From Steinernema hermaphroditum (taxonomy: Eukaryota > Nematoda > Chromadorea > Rhabditida > Steinernematidae): a stretch of DNA of 64,000 nt. Location: positions 8,394,769-8,458,768 of the forward strand of contig CM059624.1 in the NCBI GenBank assembly GCA_030435675.1, given 5' to 3'. Shown in pieces: positions 33,572 to 43,092 of this stretch. The notes under the pieces were generated by a model that saw only the letters and a list, made by a program, of their open reading frames with translations, ran no database searches and had not been told where the DNA came from. Positions within the stretch are counted from its first letter, which is position 1, and every line of letters begins with the position of its first letter. Made by a program: the position numbers and the translations under genes.

Positions 33572-34730
33572 ATGAACTGTGGGCCGTACGTTAAGATTGC
33601 CTTCCGACCTCTAAGTCGGAGGCTCTTCTCGTCCTCGAATACCGTTGTTGAGAACCATGGGAAAGGCTCGGCTGTAGCGAAAACTTCGGGAAGTCTTGAA
33701 AAGAAGAAATGGTCAGTGTTCGGCAGATCCGATGTCCCAGTTAACATCAACTTCCCTAACGAGAAGGGAGTGTCTGGGTACGATATTGAAGCACCCATGA
33801 AGGAGATCGTGGCGGACGCACCGGCACTATTGAAACAAAACATCAAGGTATGCGTTCATGAATACACTTCGTTGCTGTGATTTGGAGTTCAGATGGCTGC
33901 TGGCGAAATAAAGGATTCATTTTCTTTGGAAAAGAAGGAGATGATTGAGAATGCCGGAGGATTGATGCACAATGAAGCCCGTGCGGAATACCGTTTCGAC
34001 AGTGATGAAGTACGTCAAAATCCATCTCATTTTGCCCTTCTCGTTTAGTCAATGAAAATATGGCATACGGGATGCGACTCTGTCTGGAATGAAGGGTATT
34101 CTAGATGTGAACTAACGCGATCTGACAGGAATACAGCCATCTTTAAAGGCTATTTGAGTGGTGCTCTTATCAGAGTTAGTTTTATTGCGTGTTTTCGCTA
34201 ATGTTTCGGAGTTTTCAGGACGGGAAAGTGGAAAGAGCCGGATGGGCTGCCATGAAGACCGAAGACCGAATGTCATTCAACAGGAAAAAGTATCTTTCGA
34301 GATGGACCAGCTTCTCCCATCTTCTCATCAAATGCCGGGGAGATGGACGATCCTACAAAGTCATGCTTTACACTCCTGGAGCCATTGATATAACGTGGGG
34401 AGACAGCTTCGCGTATCCTCTTCACACTCACGGCGGGCCTTACTGGCAATACGAGAAGATACCGTTTTCAAGATTCCTCCACACCGTTGCTGGCAGAATA
34501 CAAGACGGTCAGTATCCTATCAACCAGCAGAATCTCAGGTTTGAGCTCAATCAAGAGTTGTTCTCAAAATTTGCCCGTTTAGCTCAATTGGAATCGTGCT
34601 GATGGATCGCATCGACGGAGAGTTCCAGCTGGAGATCGACTACATTGGCGTGTACAACGATCGCTCACACGAAGAAAACTTCGCATATGAGACGTACACG
34701 TTGCCGGTTTTCAGCACACATGGGATTTAG
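33572..34730 (+). CDS. nuaf-1: Complex I assembly factor NDUFAF1 (CIA30)
   Basis: Mitochondrial chaperone of the MCIA complex that builds the membrane arm of NADH dehydrogenase. The N-terminus is a presequence-like stretch (MNCGPYVKIAFRPLSRRLFSSS). Exons 33572-33847, 33893-about 34008, about 34049-34173, about 34219-34538 and about 34582-34730 splice in frame. The CIA30 domain shows WNEGYSRCEL, FKGYLSG, the conserved SFAYPLHTHGGPYWQYEKIP, FSRFL, SSIGIVLMDRIDGEFQLEID and YIGVYND. The stop TAG is at 34728-34730 with AATAAA a few bases on. Only 48 bp separate it from the stop codon of the opposing RRM gene. The 178-bp gap after SmD3 would permit an operon (SL2), which is unproven. Confidence 0.93.
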
Positions 34731-34778
34731 GAACTTTAATAAACACGTGATGGTGCTACACGACAAGCTACTTGAGTG

Positions 34779-35168
34779 CTAATGCACGTTGCTGACAATC
34801 ACAATCTTATCGTCAACACGGTGCCGAATGCCCGACGCCATGGCTCGTTTCAGTCCGTCCGCTGAGCTGTATGAAATGAATCCGTAACCCTTATGAAGTC
34901 CACGGTCGAGATCCTGGAAATTGAGAAGTTCCGTTCTGCGAATACATAACAAACTTACCATCGGCAAACGAATGTTTGCTATCTTACCAAACTTCATGAA
35001 ATGCTCTTCCAGCTGTTCTGAATAATTCCCCGCATTGAAAAAAGATCACACATGTTACCTACTCTTTCCGGTAATCCAGTGGAGACCTGACACGTGAAGT
35101 GTGCTGCCACTGGACGATGCGACAACCTTCGAGGCGACTCGGACATAATGCGCTCCCGTAAACCTCAT
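34779..35168 (-). CDS. SLIRP-like single-RRM protein, gene A
   Basis: Short RNA-binding protein resembling SLIRP, the mitochondrial partner of LRPPRC that stabilises mt-mRNAs. Exons 35168-35063, 35017-34959 and 34913-34779 (introns 45 nt each) give MRFTGAHYVRVASKVVASSS, then the RRM: STLHVSGLHWITGK (RNP2-like), KQLEEHFMKFGKIANIRLPM, DLDRGLHKGYGFISYSSADG (RNP1 KGYGFISY) and VDDKIVIVSNVH at the C-terminus. The first 15-20 residues are basic without acidic residues, compatible with a mitochondrial presequence. The first ATG after a possible acceptor (TTGTAG, about 35197) opens a 9-codon ORF whose TGA overlaps this start codon. It is a tandem paralogue of the next gene, about 190 bp downstream of it. 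Confidence 0.82.
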
Positions 35169-35361
35169 CTCCCTAAATCCGTTAATAGCGTCATCTACAA
35201 TTCAAAGGAAAAGAACGAGAAGATATTCGACTAGCACAAAACAGTTGTCGTTAGGGGAACAACACACAAAACGAACTGATTCGACTTCATTTCGTACTCA
35301 ATATTTCACATTGCAGATTCACTTTTACATTGTATGTACAACCAACTGACTTGTTCTGCGA

Positions 35362-35784
35362 TCATAACATCTTGAACTTCTGGTTAGTTTTCAGCGGCAT
35401 GTAAAATTCGATTCCGACCTGAAGTAAGAGAAACGTATTGTACACACACGACGCATATTTGACGAACCAAATCTCCATCAATAACGTGAGGCTTGTTCTG
35501 TACGGCAGCGGTGGCGCTTTCGGCTTTCGCGAACGTGACGGAGGCGAACCCGCGATGTAGTCCCGTCTCCGGATCCTAAACAGACAATAAAAGAGACTAG
35601 ACGAGTAGACAAGACTTACGAAAAACAGGGAGACGTCTTTCACTTGTCCGAAGCGGCTGAAATACTTCTCGACTTGGTTCTTCCCTGTGATCCACTTGAC
35701 GTGCGTGAGGTAAACCGTTTGGTGCTGTTGAGACGGCGCGGAGAACGCAGCTTTCGCCAGCCATCTGACGGCCGATAATCTCAT
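35362..35784 (-). CDS. SLIRP-like single-RRM protein, gene B
   Basis: Starts MRLSAVRWLAKAAFSAPSQQ, a clear mitochondrial-type presequence, right after CTGTTTCAGA (probable trans-splice acceptor). The RRM reads TVYLTHVKWITGKNQVEKYF, SRFGQVKDVSLFF, then after a short intron DPETGLHRGFASVTFAKAES (RNP1 HRGFASVTF) and VIDGDL. The last exon gives VGIEFYMPLKTNQKFKML if a weak donor (GTTCGT) is used; unspliced, the frame also stays open to the same stop. Together with gene A it is a two-gene tandem array sharing ITGK and GLH(K/R)G blocks. Confidence 0.82.
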   Translation of the reverse strand: MRLSAVRWLAKAAFSAPSQQHQTVYLTHVKWITGKNQVEKYFSRFGQVKDVSLFFVSLVYSSSLFYCLFRIRRRDYIAGSPPSRSRKPKAPPLPYRTSLTLLMEIWFVKYASCVYNTFLLLQVGIEFYMPLKTNQKFKML

Positions 35785-35895
35785 TCTGAAACAGTAGAAG
35801 GCGTCAGTAGCAAGGATAAAAAGCTCCTCGAAGCCATCCGGAGCAATACATCACTGCCCATGTGATGGAGAGCAACCGCTGGATGAGTACGCAGG

Positions 35896-36130
35896 CTAAT
35901 CGTGTTGGGAGTTGGTTAGGAGATATCCCACTGGCACTGGATACCGTAATTTCTGCAATGTCCGTAGTTGGCGAGGTACATCCGCTGCACTCCTTGCTTG
36001 ACCTTTGTCGTCGTCCTTTCTGTCATCGAGGTTGAGCCAGAAGGCGAAGACGGAGTTCTGGCACTTGGTCTTATCCTTGGACATCTGATGCATGTGTTCA
36101 GGGGTTCGGGGCCGATCCATTTCACATAAA
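35896..36130 (-). other. Possible small peptide gene (uncertain)
   Basis: Two overlapping minus-strand frames look partly gene-like. One (to 35896) reads NLCEMDRPRTPEHMHQMSKD then KTKCQNSVFAFWLNLDDRKDDD. The other (ending near 35920) reads GVQRMYLANYGHCRNYGIQC then QWDIS and a stop. The C-x6-C spacing of the latter is that of allatostatin-C/somatostatin-type peptides, but there is no signal peptide in frame, no dibasic site directly before it and no flanking splice that links it to an upstream exon. I do not assign a function. Confidence 0.25.
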
Positions 36131-38207
36131 TTCATCAGAGGAAGCTCCATAGGGTGACCCAGAATCCCCCTAGTATCGTTGTCATGTGTAAAGATGTACA
36201 AAATACAAAGGCGTTTGGAGGCAAACGAAGAGCTGGCGTGCCTTTTTTGGGCCGTTTCGGCACTGTGCGTCATCGAGGGAGGGAGGAGCGTCATCTGGAT
36301 ATCACTTCGATCACCATAAGCGCCCCCGCGTTCCACTCTGCGACCTATCAGATCATGCAGGTTGGGCGTCGCTTCCGCTGATTCTTCCTTTAGCGATGCA
36401 CTTTCGTCTGCCTACTTTGCATAGAGCGGCATTCCAAAGGAGGAGAGACCGCGCCTCCAGGCGGCGTCCTTCCGAGCGCCTTTTTCGGTGACCCGCAAGG
36501 TGTCCCTCATTCCCCTAGCCTCTCGGCTGCTGGGGACTTTGAGGAGAAGCGGCGTTCGCCTCCCGCAAAGTGCAAACACTATCGCGTAAGTTCCGCTAAT
36601 GACTGAAGGCAGCGACTGTCTTCTAGGGGTTCCGCTGCTTCTGCGCCGCTGTTTGGCCTCCTCAGGTCGACTTATTTGTCTTCGGCGGCTGGTTCGAGCA
36701 GCGCGGCCCGGCTGTAACAGCTTCTCTCGGTGGCTTCTGTTTGCGTCGAACGCCATTTCCGTCTCCTGGGTCCTCTTAGGTAAACTCTTCAGCTCGTCGC
36801 GTGCAACTTCTCGGCTTTCGCGGACCAGGAGCCCTCTACCGTTGCGGGCTAAGCCCTTAGCCGCGATCCCGCAGTTGCAATTGCGACTTTGTTACACAAC
36901 ATATACGTAAAGAAGACCGAACGCAAGCGAGGGGAGGCGCCTTTCCGAGAACGCCATCAACGGGCGAATTGCCAATTGAAGGAGGTTAATTCGGGGCGAA
37001 ACACCTGACATGGCCCCTCACTCGTGATCCGGCATTGGGCACGTGTCGCCAGAGGCCATCCCTGATGGGAAGCTGCCCACCCGTCCGCTTATTTACCCCT
37101 AATCACCCTTTGCGAGCGCTCCCTCAACTGCCGAAAGGTGATTCGCCTGCACTTTTTGATCCGAATCAAGGCGGAGGGATCTCGAGGAGTGTGTTTTCCC
37201 TCGGGCCAACTCCATTCCGGCCGCTGTGCACTTTATGTTATCCCCGATTGGCGGCCCGACCAAAGCCGTCGCCCCTCACTGCTTCGGGCGAAGACGAGCC
37301 CGCGATATCTCCTTTCCGTTACCATCAGTTGGCGTTTCGGAATTGGAACAGCGCTCGCCCCTTCGCAAACGGTGGGCCACAGTCGCGCGCGATCCTCTTG
37401 AGGATGCCCCGAACCGGTCTTGCCCGGCCGGTCGCGCTTCAATTGGCCCGCTCCCACGACAGCTCCCAGCTTCTGGCGAGCGAGCGGGCGGACGGACTGT
37501 CCAAAAGCGACTTCTGTGGCCCGGGCAGTCGGTGGCCTCTCCTAAAGGAGGAGAGGCGGCTCGGGAAGGTCGCCTTCGAGAGTTCTATTTGCGGGAGTTG
37601 CGTTGCTATATGGAATCCCCGCCCCCACGCTCTCGATCGCCACTCTCGATCGCTCTTTTCGTCTTCTTCGTTCAGCTGCCAGCCGTCGCTCGCTTACGGG
37701 CCGCTCATCCCGCGACTCCCTATTTTATCCTCAACCCGGCCTCCCCTCGCCCACCTTTATCCCCTCCTTTTTCGCTTTCTCTCTTTTGTGCCTCTCCAGT
37801 CATCCATCTTCGCCCCGCTGGGCGGAGTCCGTCGCCAGGATCGCCGCTCGTCTTGCCTTTTGCGGATACGGTAGCTACGAAATGGATACGTCCAGGCACG
37901 CGGGGATCAGCGGCGGGACGATGAAAATGGGATCTGGTGGCCCTCCTCTTCGGGCGGAGGTGCGTCGCCATTTGCGAGCATCGGCCCTCCGGGCGGCTGC
38001 TCCTCTCCCTCGCGACCGCCAACTTTTTCCTTTTGTGCGCGCTCCCTTAACCTTCCCACTCGTCTTGCCGTTTTCGGCCGTTCACACGTCGCATGGCCCC
38101 TTCGCCCATTGGTCCCCTCCGCTACCGTAGTCCCCCAGGCTGTCCTCGCGGATTCCGCGTACTCCGATTCCGACCTCGGACGTAGTGTCGTTTCAGAAAC
38201 AGCGGAG
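36131..38207. other. GC-rich upstream region of unc-120
   Basis: About 2 kb without a recognised gene. Long open frames (for example 37035-37874) run in several frames at once and lack motifs, as expected of GC-rich DNA. One perfect CArg-type site CCTTTTTTGG lies at 36241-36250, 2 kb before unc-120; such a match is expected a few times by chance in this window. A TTTCAG at 38191-38196 precedes the unc-120 start. Confidence 0.5.
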
Positions 38208-40861
38208 ATGAACGGAGTGCCTCTTCTCAATCTGAACTTTTCGAATCCGGGCGGATCCGGTCCAATTCAGTCGCTTCTTCTGCCGCCGAAACAAACGGTA
38301 GGTGCCTTCGTCGTCCCACCGCGAAAAGGCGAATTTCGCATTCCGCGGACCCTTTTTGCCTCGCGCACCAACCACATTAGCCTCTCCGATTGATCTACTT
38401 TGCGCGGCTCCGGCCACACACAGTAACAGCCCAAAAAACGGTTTTATAGCGCCGATAAGGCACTGTAATTAGAAGGGATGGACACCTCGCTGGCAGCGCC
38501 TCCCTCAGTCAATTGTTCTCCTTGTTTCAGTGCTCCTCGGAGATGGCCGAAATCGACGAGAAGGCGCCCTCGCTCTCGGAGAGCCCCTCCACCTCGGAGA
38601 CGATGTCCACCCCCTCGGCGACGCTGTTGCCCAACGGGAAGAAGACGAAGGGCCGTGTCAAGATCAAGATGGAGTACATCAGCAACAAACTGCGGCGCTA
38701 CACGACCTTCAGCAAGCGGAAGTCGGGCATCATGAAGAAGGTGAGCGTTCCCGGTCCTCTGCCTCCTAGCGCCCCCTTCAGGCGTACGAACTAGCCACTC
38801 TGACCGGCACCCAGGTGATGCTGGCGGTCGTCTCGGAGACGAACCACATCTACACGTTTGCGACGAACAAACTCCAGCCGATGGTAACGTCGGACGAAGG
38901 TCGCGCCTTCATTCAGAACTGCCTCAACGCCCCCCAAGACGGTTCGTTTCCCCTCGATCAGTCGGATCGCCTATCATCTGCTGCTTCCAAATTTCGGATG
39001 ACGCTCACGACTCGGCGACCACCGTAGTCGCTTTGTTTGAGCATGGATTACGGTGGCTCGCGCGCCCCCAAATCTAGAATTGCAATTGGAATTCGCGATC
39101 GCTAAATTTGTTTTGTTTGCGCGGCGCAGCGGCGGAGGCGATCGCCGACGCGTCGAAGAAGCTGAGAGCTGTTCAAACTTTGGTTCGGGCGGGGATCTGG
39201 ATTTGGGACCCAGGCCATTAGTGCGCACGGACGGTCGTTTGTCATTTTGGATGCGGCGACGACGCCGAGCCATTAAACACTCCAAGACTACGGTAGTCGA
39301 GGGAAAACGACATTGGCGTCCAAAAAAGTCGAAGCACAAACAGCGCTCTCTGAGAAACGCTGACGACCGATTGGACCCGAGGAGGGACCTGTGTCAAAGA
39401 GCACACCTAACCAGCGCCTTTCAGAGTCGTCGGCGAACAACATCTGTCGATCCGAGTTCACCTTCGAGCAGATCGGCGGCTCCGGCGTCTCCAATCCTCG
39501 AAAGCGCAAAGGCGATTTCATCGACTCGGTAAGTACTAACGTCTACCGTATACCGTATAAGGGGCCCTGAGTGGCAAAAGGGGCGGAGCCGGACGCTATC
39601 GCCGGCGGCGATCGGTCGCGCATCTTTCAAAACTTCCATTATTGGAGCGAGATGCGTCGGGAGATACGATGGGAACGCGATCGATCGGCTCCGCGATCGC
39701 CAAAACAGGGCCCGAAGCAGCGAGCGTCGGAAGCCCTCTTGGCGCCGGAAGGACCCGCTTTCCCGCGGCCCACATATGTTCCTTTTGGCGCTGTAAACTC
39801 TCTGCGACCTTAATGGCTTCCTCTCGGAGACGTCTGTTTCTGTTTTTGGCCCATCGAGCCGCAGTTCACTTTTTACGGCCGCTCACACATGGCCGATCGC
39901 GTTCCCATCGATCGGATTACCGTAGTCGGAACTTTGGTCATAAAAAGACGCCGGTCGGGTCGTTGTCATACCAAGCGAGGGAAAGTAGTCGGCCGCGGGC
40001 GTCATCTGTTCCCCGGCGACTTCCAAATCGTCGTCTGTGGGCGTCCTTACACAGCACCGAGCCGCCACTCTCCGACAGTTAAGGCAAAAAAAAACGTTGC
40101 AGATATGCTCGATGCCGACGATGGTGCAGATTAAGGAGTCCCTGAAGGACGACATCGACAGCGACGACGATTCGGCGTCGGACAAGTCGCCCGATGACGG
40201 CAACGAGAGCGACGGCGACGAAGCTGACAAGCAGCAAGGTAGCCAGCCTTCCAGGGCCCTCACAATCGATCGTTCAGAAACCGCCCTGCTTCTCCAGAAG
40301 CGCCTCAAAGAGGCGCTGAGGGTGGCGGCCGCTGAGCGGCAGAGCCAGAAGCGCTCCAAGGAGAACGGGCAGAAGTCGCCGGCGGCGCCCCCTGCGAAGC
40401 GGGCCACCCACGGAGCCGCGGGCATCGGGGACTCCGGGTCCAGCCTCAACGCTTTGCTCCCCTTCATGCTCCAAGGTAAGTGCTCCCTCACACCCGTTCC
40501 TCACGCACTCCACTCAGGAATTGTCGCCAATTCCTCTGAACCCTCTTCACCCCCGACTTCCTCCTCTCCTTCGACTATCATCCAGCTACCCCAGGGACAC
40601 GTCTACCCCAATGCAGAGGGTCTTCCGTCGCCGTCTCCGCCCTCTAATCTGCTCCTTTCAGGTCTCAGCGGAGGCTCCATGTTCGGCAACGTCCCCAGCG
40701 AGGACTCCACCACACAGCAGCTCCTCAACTCGCTCTCCTTCAACCCGGTTGCCCTGCAGCAGCTGCTCGCTGCTGCCGCCCTCAACGCCCAGTTCGGCGA
40801 CTCCGGTCAGGACCTTTCCACGCTCGCCGCCCTCTCCGAGTCCTTCTCTGAGCAGAAGTAG
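38208..40861 (+). CDS. unc-120: Serum response factor, MADS-box (UNC-120)
   Basis: Muscle-specifying transcription factor binding CArG boxes. Exons with consistent phase: 38208-38297 (MNGVPLLNLNFSNPGGSGPI...), 38531-38740, 38782-38941, 39425-39528, 40103-40475 and 40518-40861. The MADS box is complete: KKTKGRVKIKMEYISNKLRR, YTTFSKRKSGIMKK, then AYELATLTGTQVMLAVVSET and the SAM-type extension NHIYTFATNKLQPMVTSDEG. It is of SRF rather than MEF2 type (GRVKIKMEYI, YTFAT). The C-terminal half has an acidic stretch (KDDIDSDDDSASDKSPDDGN), a basic helix-like segment and a hydrophobic tail rich in L, A and Q (LLNSLSFNPVALQQLLAAAA), probably the activation region. A further 39-nt GT-AG intron (40236-40274) could be removed in frame; undecided. 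The start is preceded by TTTCAG. No operon neighbour. Confidence 0.93.
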
Positions 40862-43092
40862 CTTCGCCGACGCATCCAGAGCCCACAAACTCCCGAATCT
40901 TTCAACTTTCGACGTCTAGTCCCCTCCATCGCAGTGCACTCCTTAGCCCCCAAATCTTATGTGACTCCCTTATCTCCGTGCCTTATGTGTACATTTCGGT
41001 TTTAAACTCTCTCTCTCTACGCCTCCTTCTAATGTGTCTATTGAAAGTGCCTCCACGTGAACGGATGCAACTCCGCTGAATAAATTTGAAATTATCACGG
41101 AACGGTTCCACAGCAAGACCTCGATTGGCCTGGACCTCTCCACGCCCGAGTGTCCTTTCGATTGTCGGAGTCGCAATTAATAAATTTGACGGCAGAGAAC
41201 AGAGTTTCGTTCCTTTTTGGAAACTCCGCAGCGCCTCGGAATCCATCGGCAAATAATTTACGAACTCGGAAGTGCGTCCTCACAAAGCCCATATCTCACG
41301 CGCTGTCCTCACCCCTTTCGGCCAGCCTGTTTACGTCCCTGTAACCCATGGGCGATGGGAAAAACCCAGGGATCCGTCGGAGATCTGGCGGGGTTCTTGC
41401 GAAACTGGACTTGTTGACACCTCCGTGGGACTCTGAAGTGGCAAATGTCAGAACTCCGACACACAATAGGCGCCTTGGAGGCGTCGGCGGAAAAACGGCG
41501 GAAATGCAGAGTTTCCATTAAAAGTGCGGCGCGAAGAGTTCATCGAGCAGGGCGCCACTTCCTCCTCCATCGATTGTTCTCCTCGACGACGACAAAGTAA
41601 TTAATCGGAACGAGGATAGCTTGCTGCCGGTCCTCGGGGCCGGGAGGCTGCCGAAGAGACTCTAATTACGTCTCGTGGGAGCGGGATCGGCGCGCGAAAC
41701 CTCCGCCGCGAACTTCTCCGCGTCTTGCCACAGAAAACAGCTGACGAAATTGAATTGTCGGGCCTGGACGGGGCGGGGTCGGCGCTTCCAATTAAGGCCG
41801 GGATCGTTCTCATCTCATAATTCCTTCCTTACAACCTTTTTCTTCGGCTATTCGGCACTTATTTAGTTTTCCATTAGTCTTCCTCGAGATCGCCCGACGA
41901 CACGCTATCTCCAATTACGCGCCGTTTCTCCAGGAGCGCTTCCTTCGCGGCGTCTTCCACGAACCTCTGCTTCTGTCCATGCACCTCGAAGAAACACAGC
42001 CTCCAGATCATTCCTAGAGGGCGTCCGATTGTGACTGTGAAGAAGGAGCGCTGAAAGATTGAAGTCTCAGAACGCGTCGCGCTTGGCACTTTCCTCTGGA
42101 TTCTCGGATTCCGTCAGGCCGGCACAAAAGAGTTCTTTGGGGCGAATCGCGTGTTGCACTTAATTATAGCCCGACTTTTGCAAGGGCACAGGAAGTTCGG
42201 AACTCCAATTACCCTTTTGGAGAGAACCCTTCTGAGACGGTCCTCCGATCGATCCCCTCCGTTCTGTCCTAACCAATTCATATTTCCCACCGACGTCAGA
42301 ATGGCCGATGGGCGAAACAATCCGATGTTGTGAAGGCCTTTTTGTTTCGTGTTCATTAATTTTTCTGGATTGTCGCTCGGATCCGACCCTTCGCGGCGCC
42401 TTCCCGAGATCCTTTCCACCGTTTTCACTCTTAATAATTAATTTCTCGGCAAACAATCTAGGCTCACCTCGGGCCACGCGTTTCGGCGCGCCTTGTCCTT
42501 CTTGTTTTTTCACCTGGAGCGTTTGTCATTTCCCGTCGACCTCTTATTCCAATGCATAGTTAAGGACCTGTCCGAGGAGATGAATGGACGTAATCGGTTC
42601 CCCGTAAATTGGCCGCGAGGTGCTCTTAAGTTTACTACAATCCCTAAAGAGAACCCTCCGAATTCCAGGAAAGAGCAAGTCATCAGAGGGCGGACTTGTG
42701 CTCTCCTCGAAGCAATTCTCATTTCCGGAAAAGTCTTCGGGAAGTTGCACGTCGCAAAACACACTTCTTCTTCTCCTCAGAGCCGCTAGCAGAGGGATTA
42801 GTTGTTGCTGACAAGGGATTATCCAAATCGGCCGCGGACCAGCGCTGTCTTCGATTGTGCCTGCACACTTCTCACCTCTCTCCGAGCCTCCTAGGTGCCG
42901 ATTTCCCAAATGGTCTAGTGAAATGTGGCGTGTCGTCCGCGAATCGATAGACTCTCGAGGAACAAATTAGTCATACGGGCGCGACACGAGCCAATAATCC
43001 CCTTTGGGACTCTCTGTTTCCGCCTTGCCTGATTTTTGGCCACGTGGAGTGACCCACCTCCTTCGTACTCATTCTCCACTTTCAGGCCAAAA
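40862..43092. other. Intergenic between unc-120 and globin
   Basis: 2.2 kb. Contains the unc-120 3' region (GAATAAATTTGAAATT near 41079) and short frames without recognisable motifs. CACTTTCAG at 43077-43085 is the likely trans-splice acceptor for the globin gene. Nothing else seen. Confidence 0.5.

Noticed and set aside
36241..36250. Perfect CArG box CCTTTTTTGG possibly for SRF autoregulation
   Set aside because: About four such matches are expected by chance in 64 kb and it lies 2 kb from the start codon; kept only as a remark.
37035..37874. 279-codon open frame upstream of unc-120
   Set aside because: Other frames of the same strand are also open over much of the stretch, composition is Pro/Ser/Arg/Leu-rich as GC-rich noncoding DNA gives, and no motif or splice context supports it.
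40236..40274. Extra 39-nt intron in unc-120
   Set aside because: GT-AG borders exist and length is a multiple of three, but the frame is open through it and nothing in the protein decides; left as coding.
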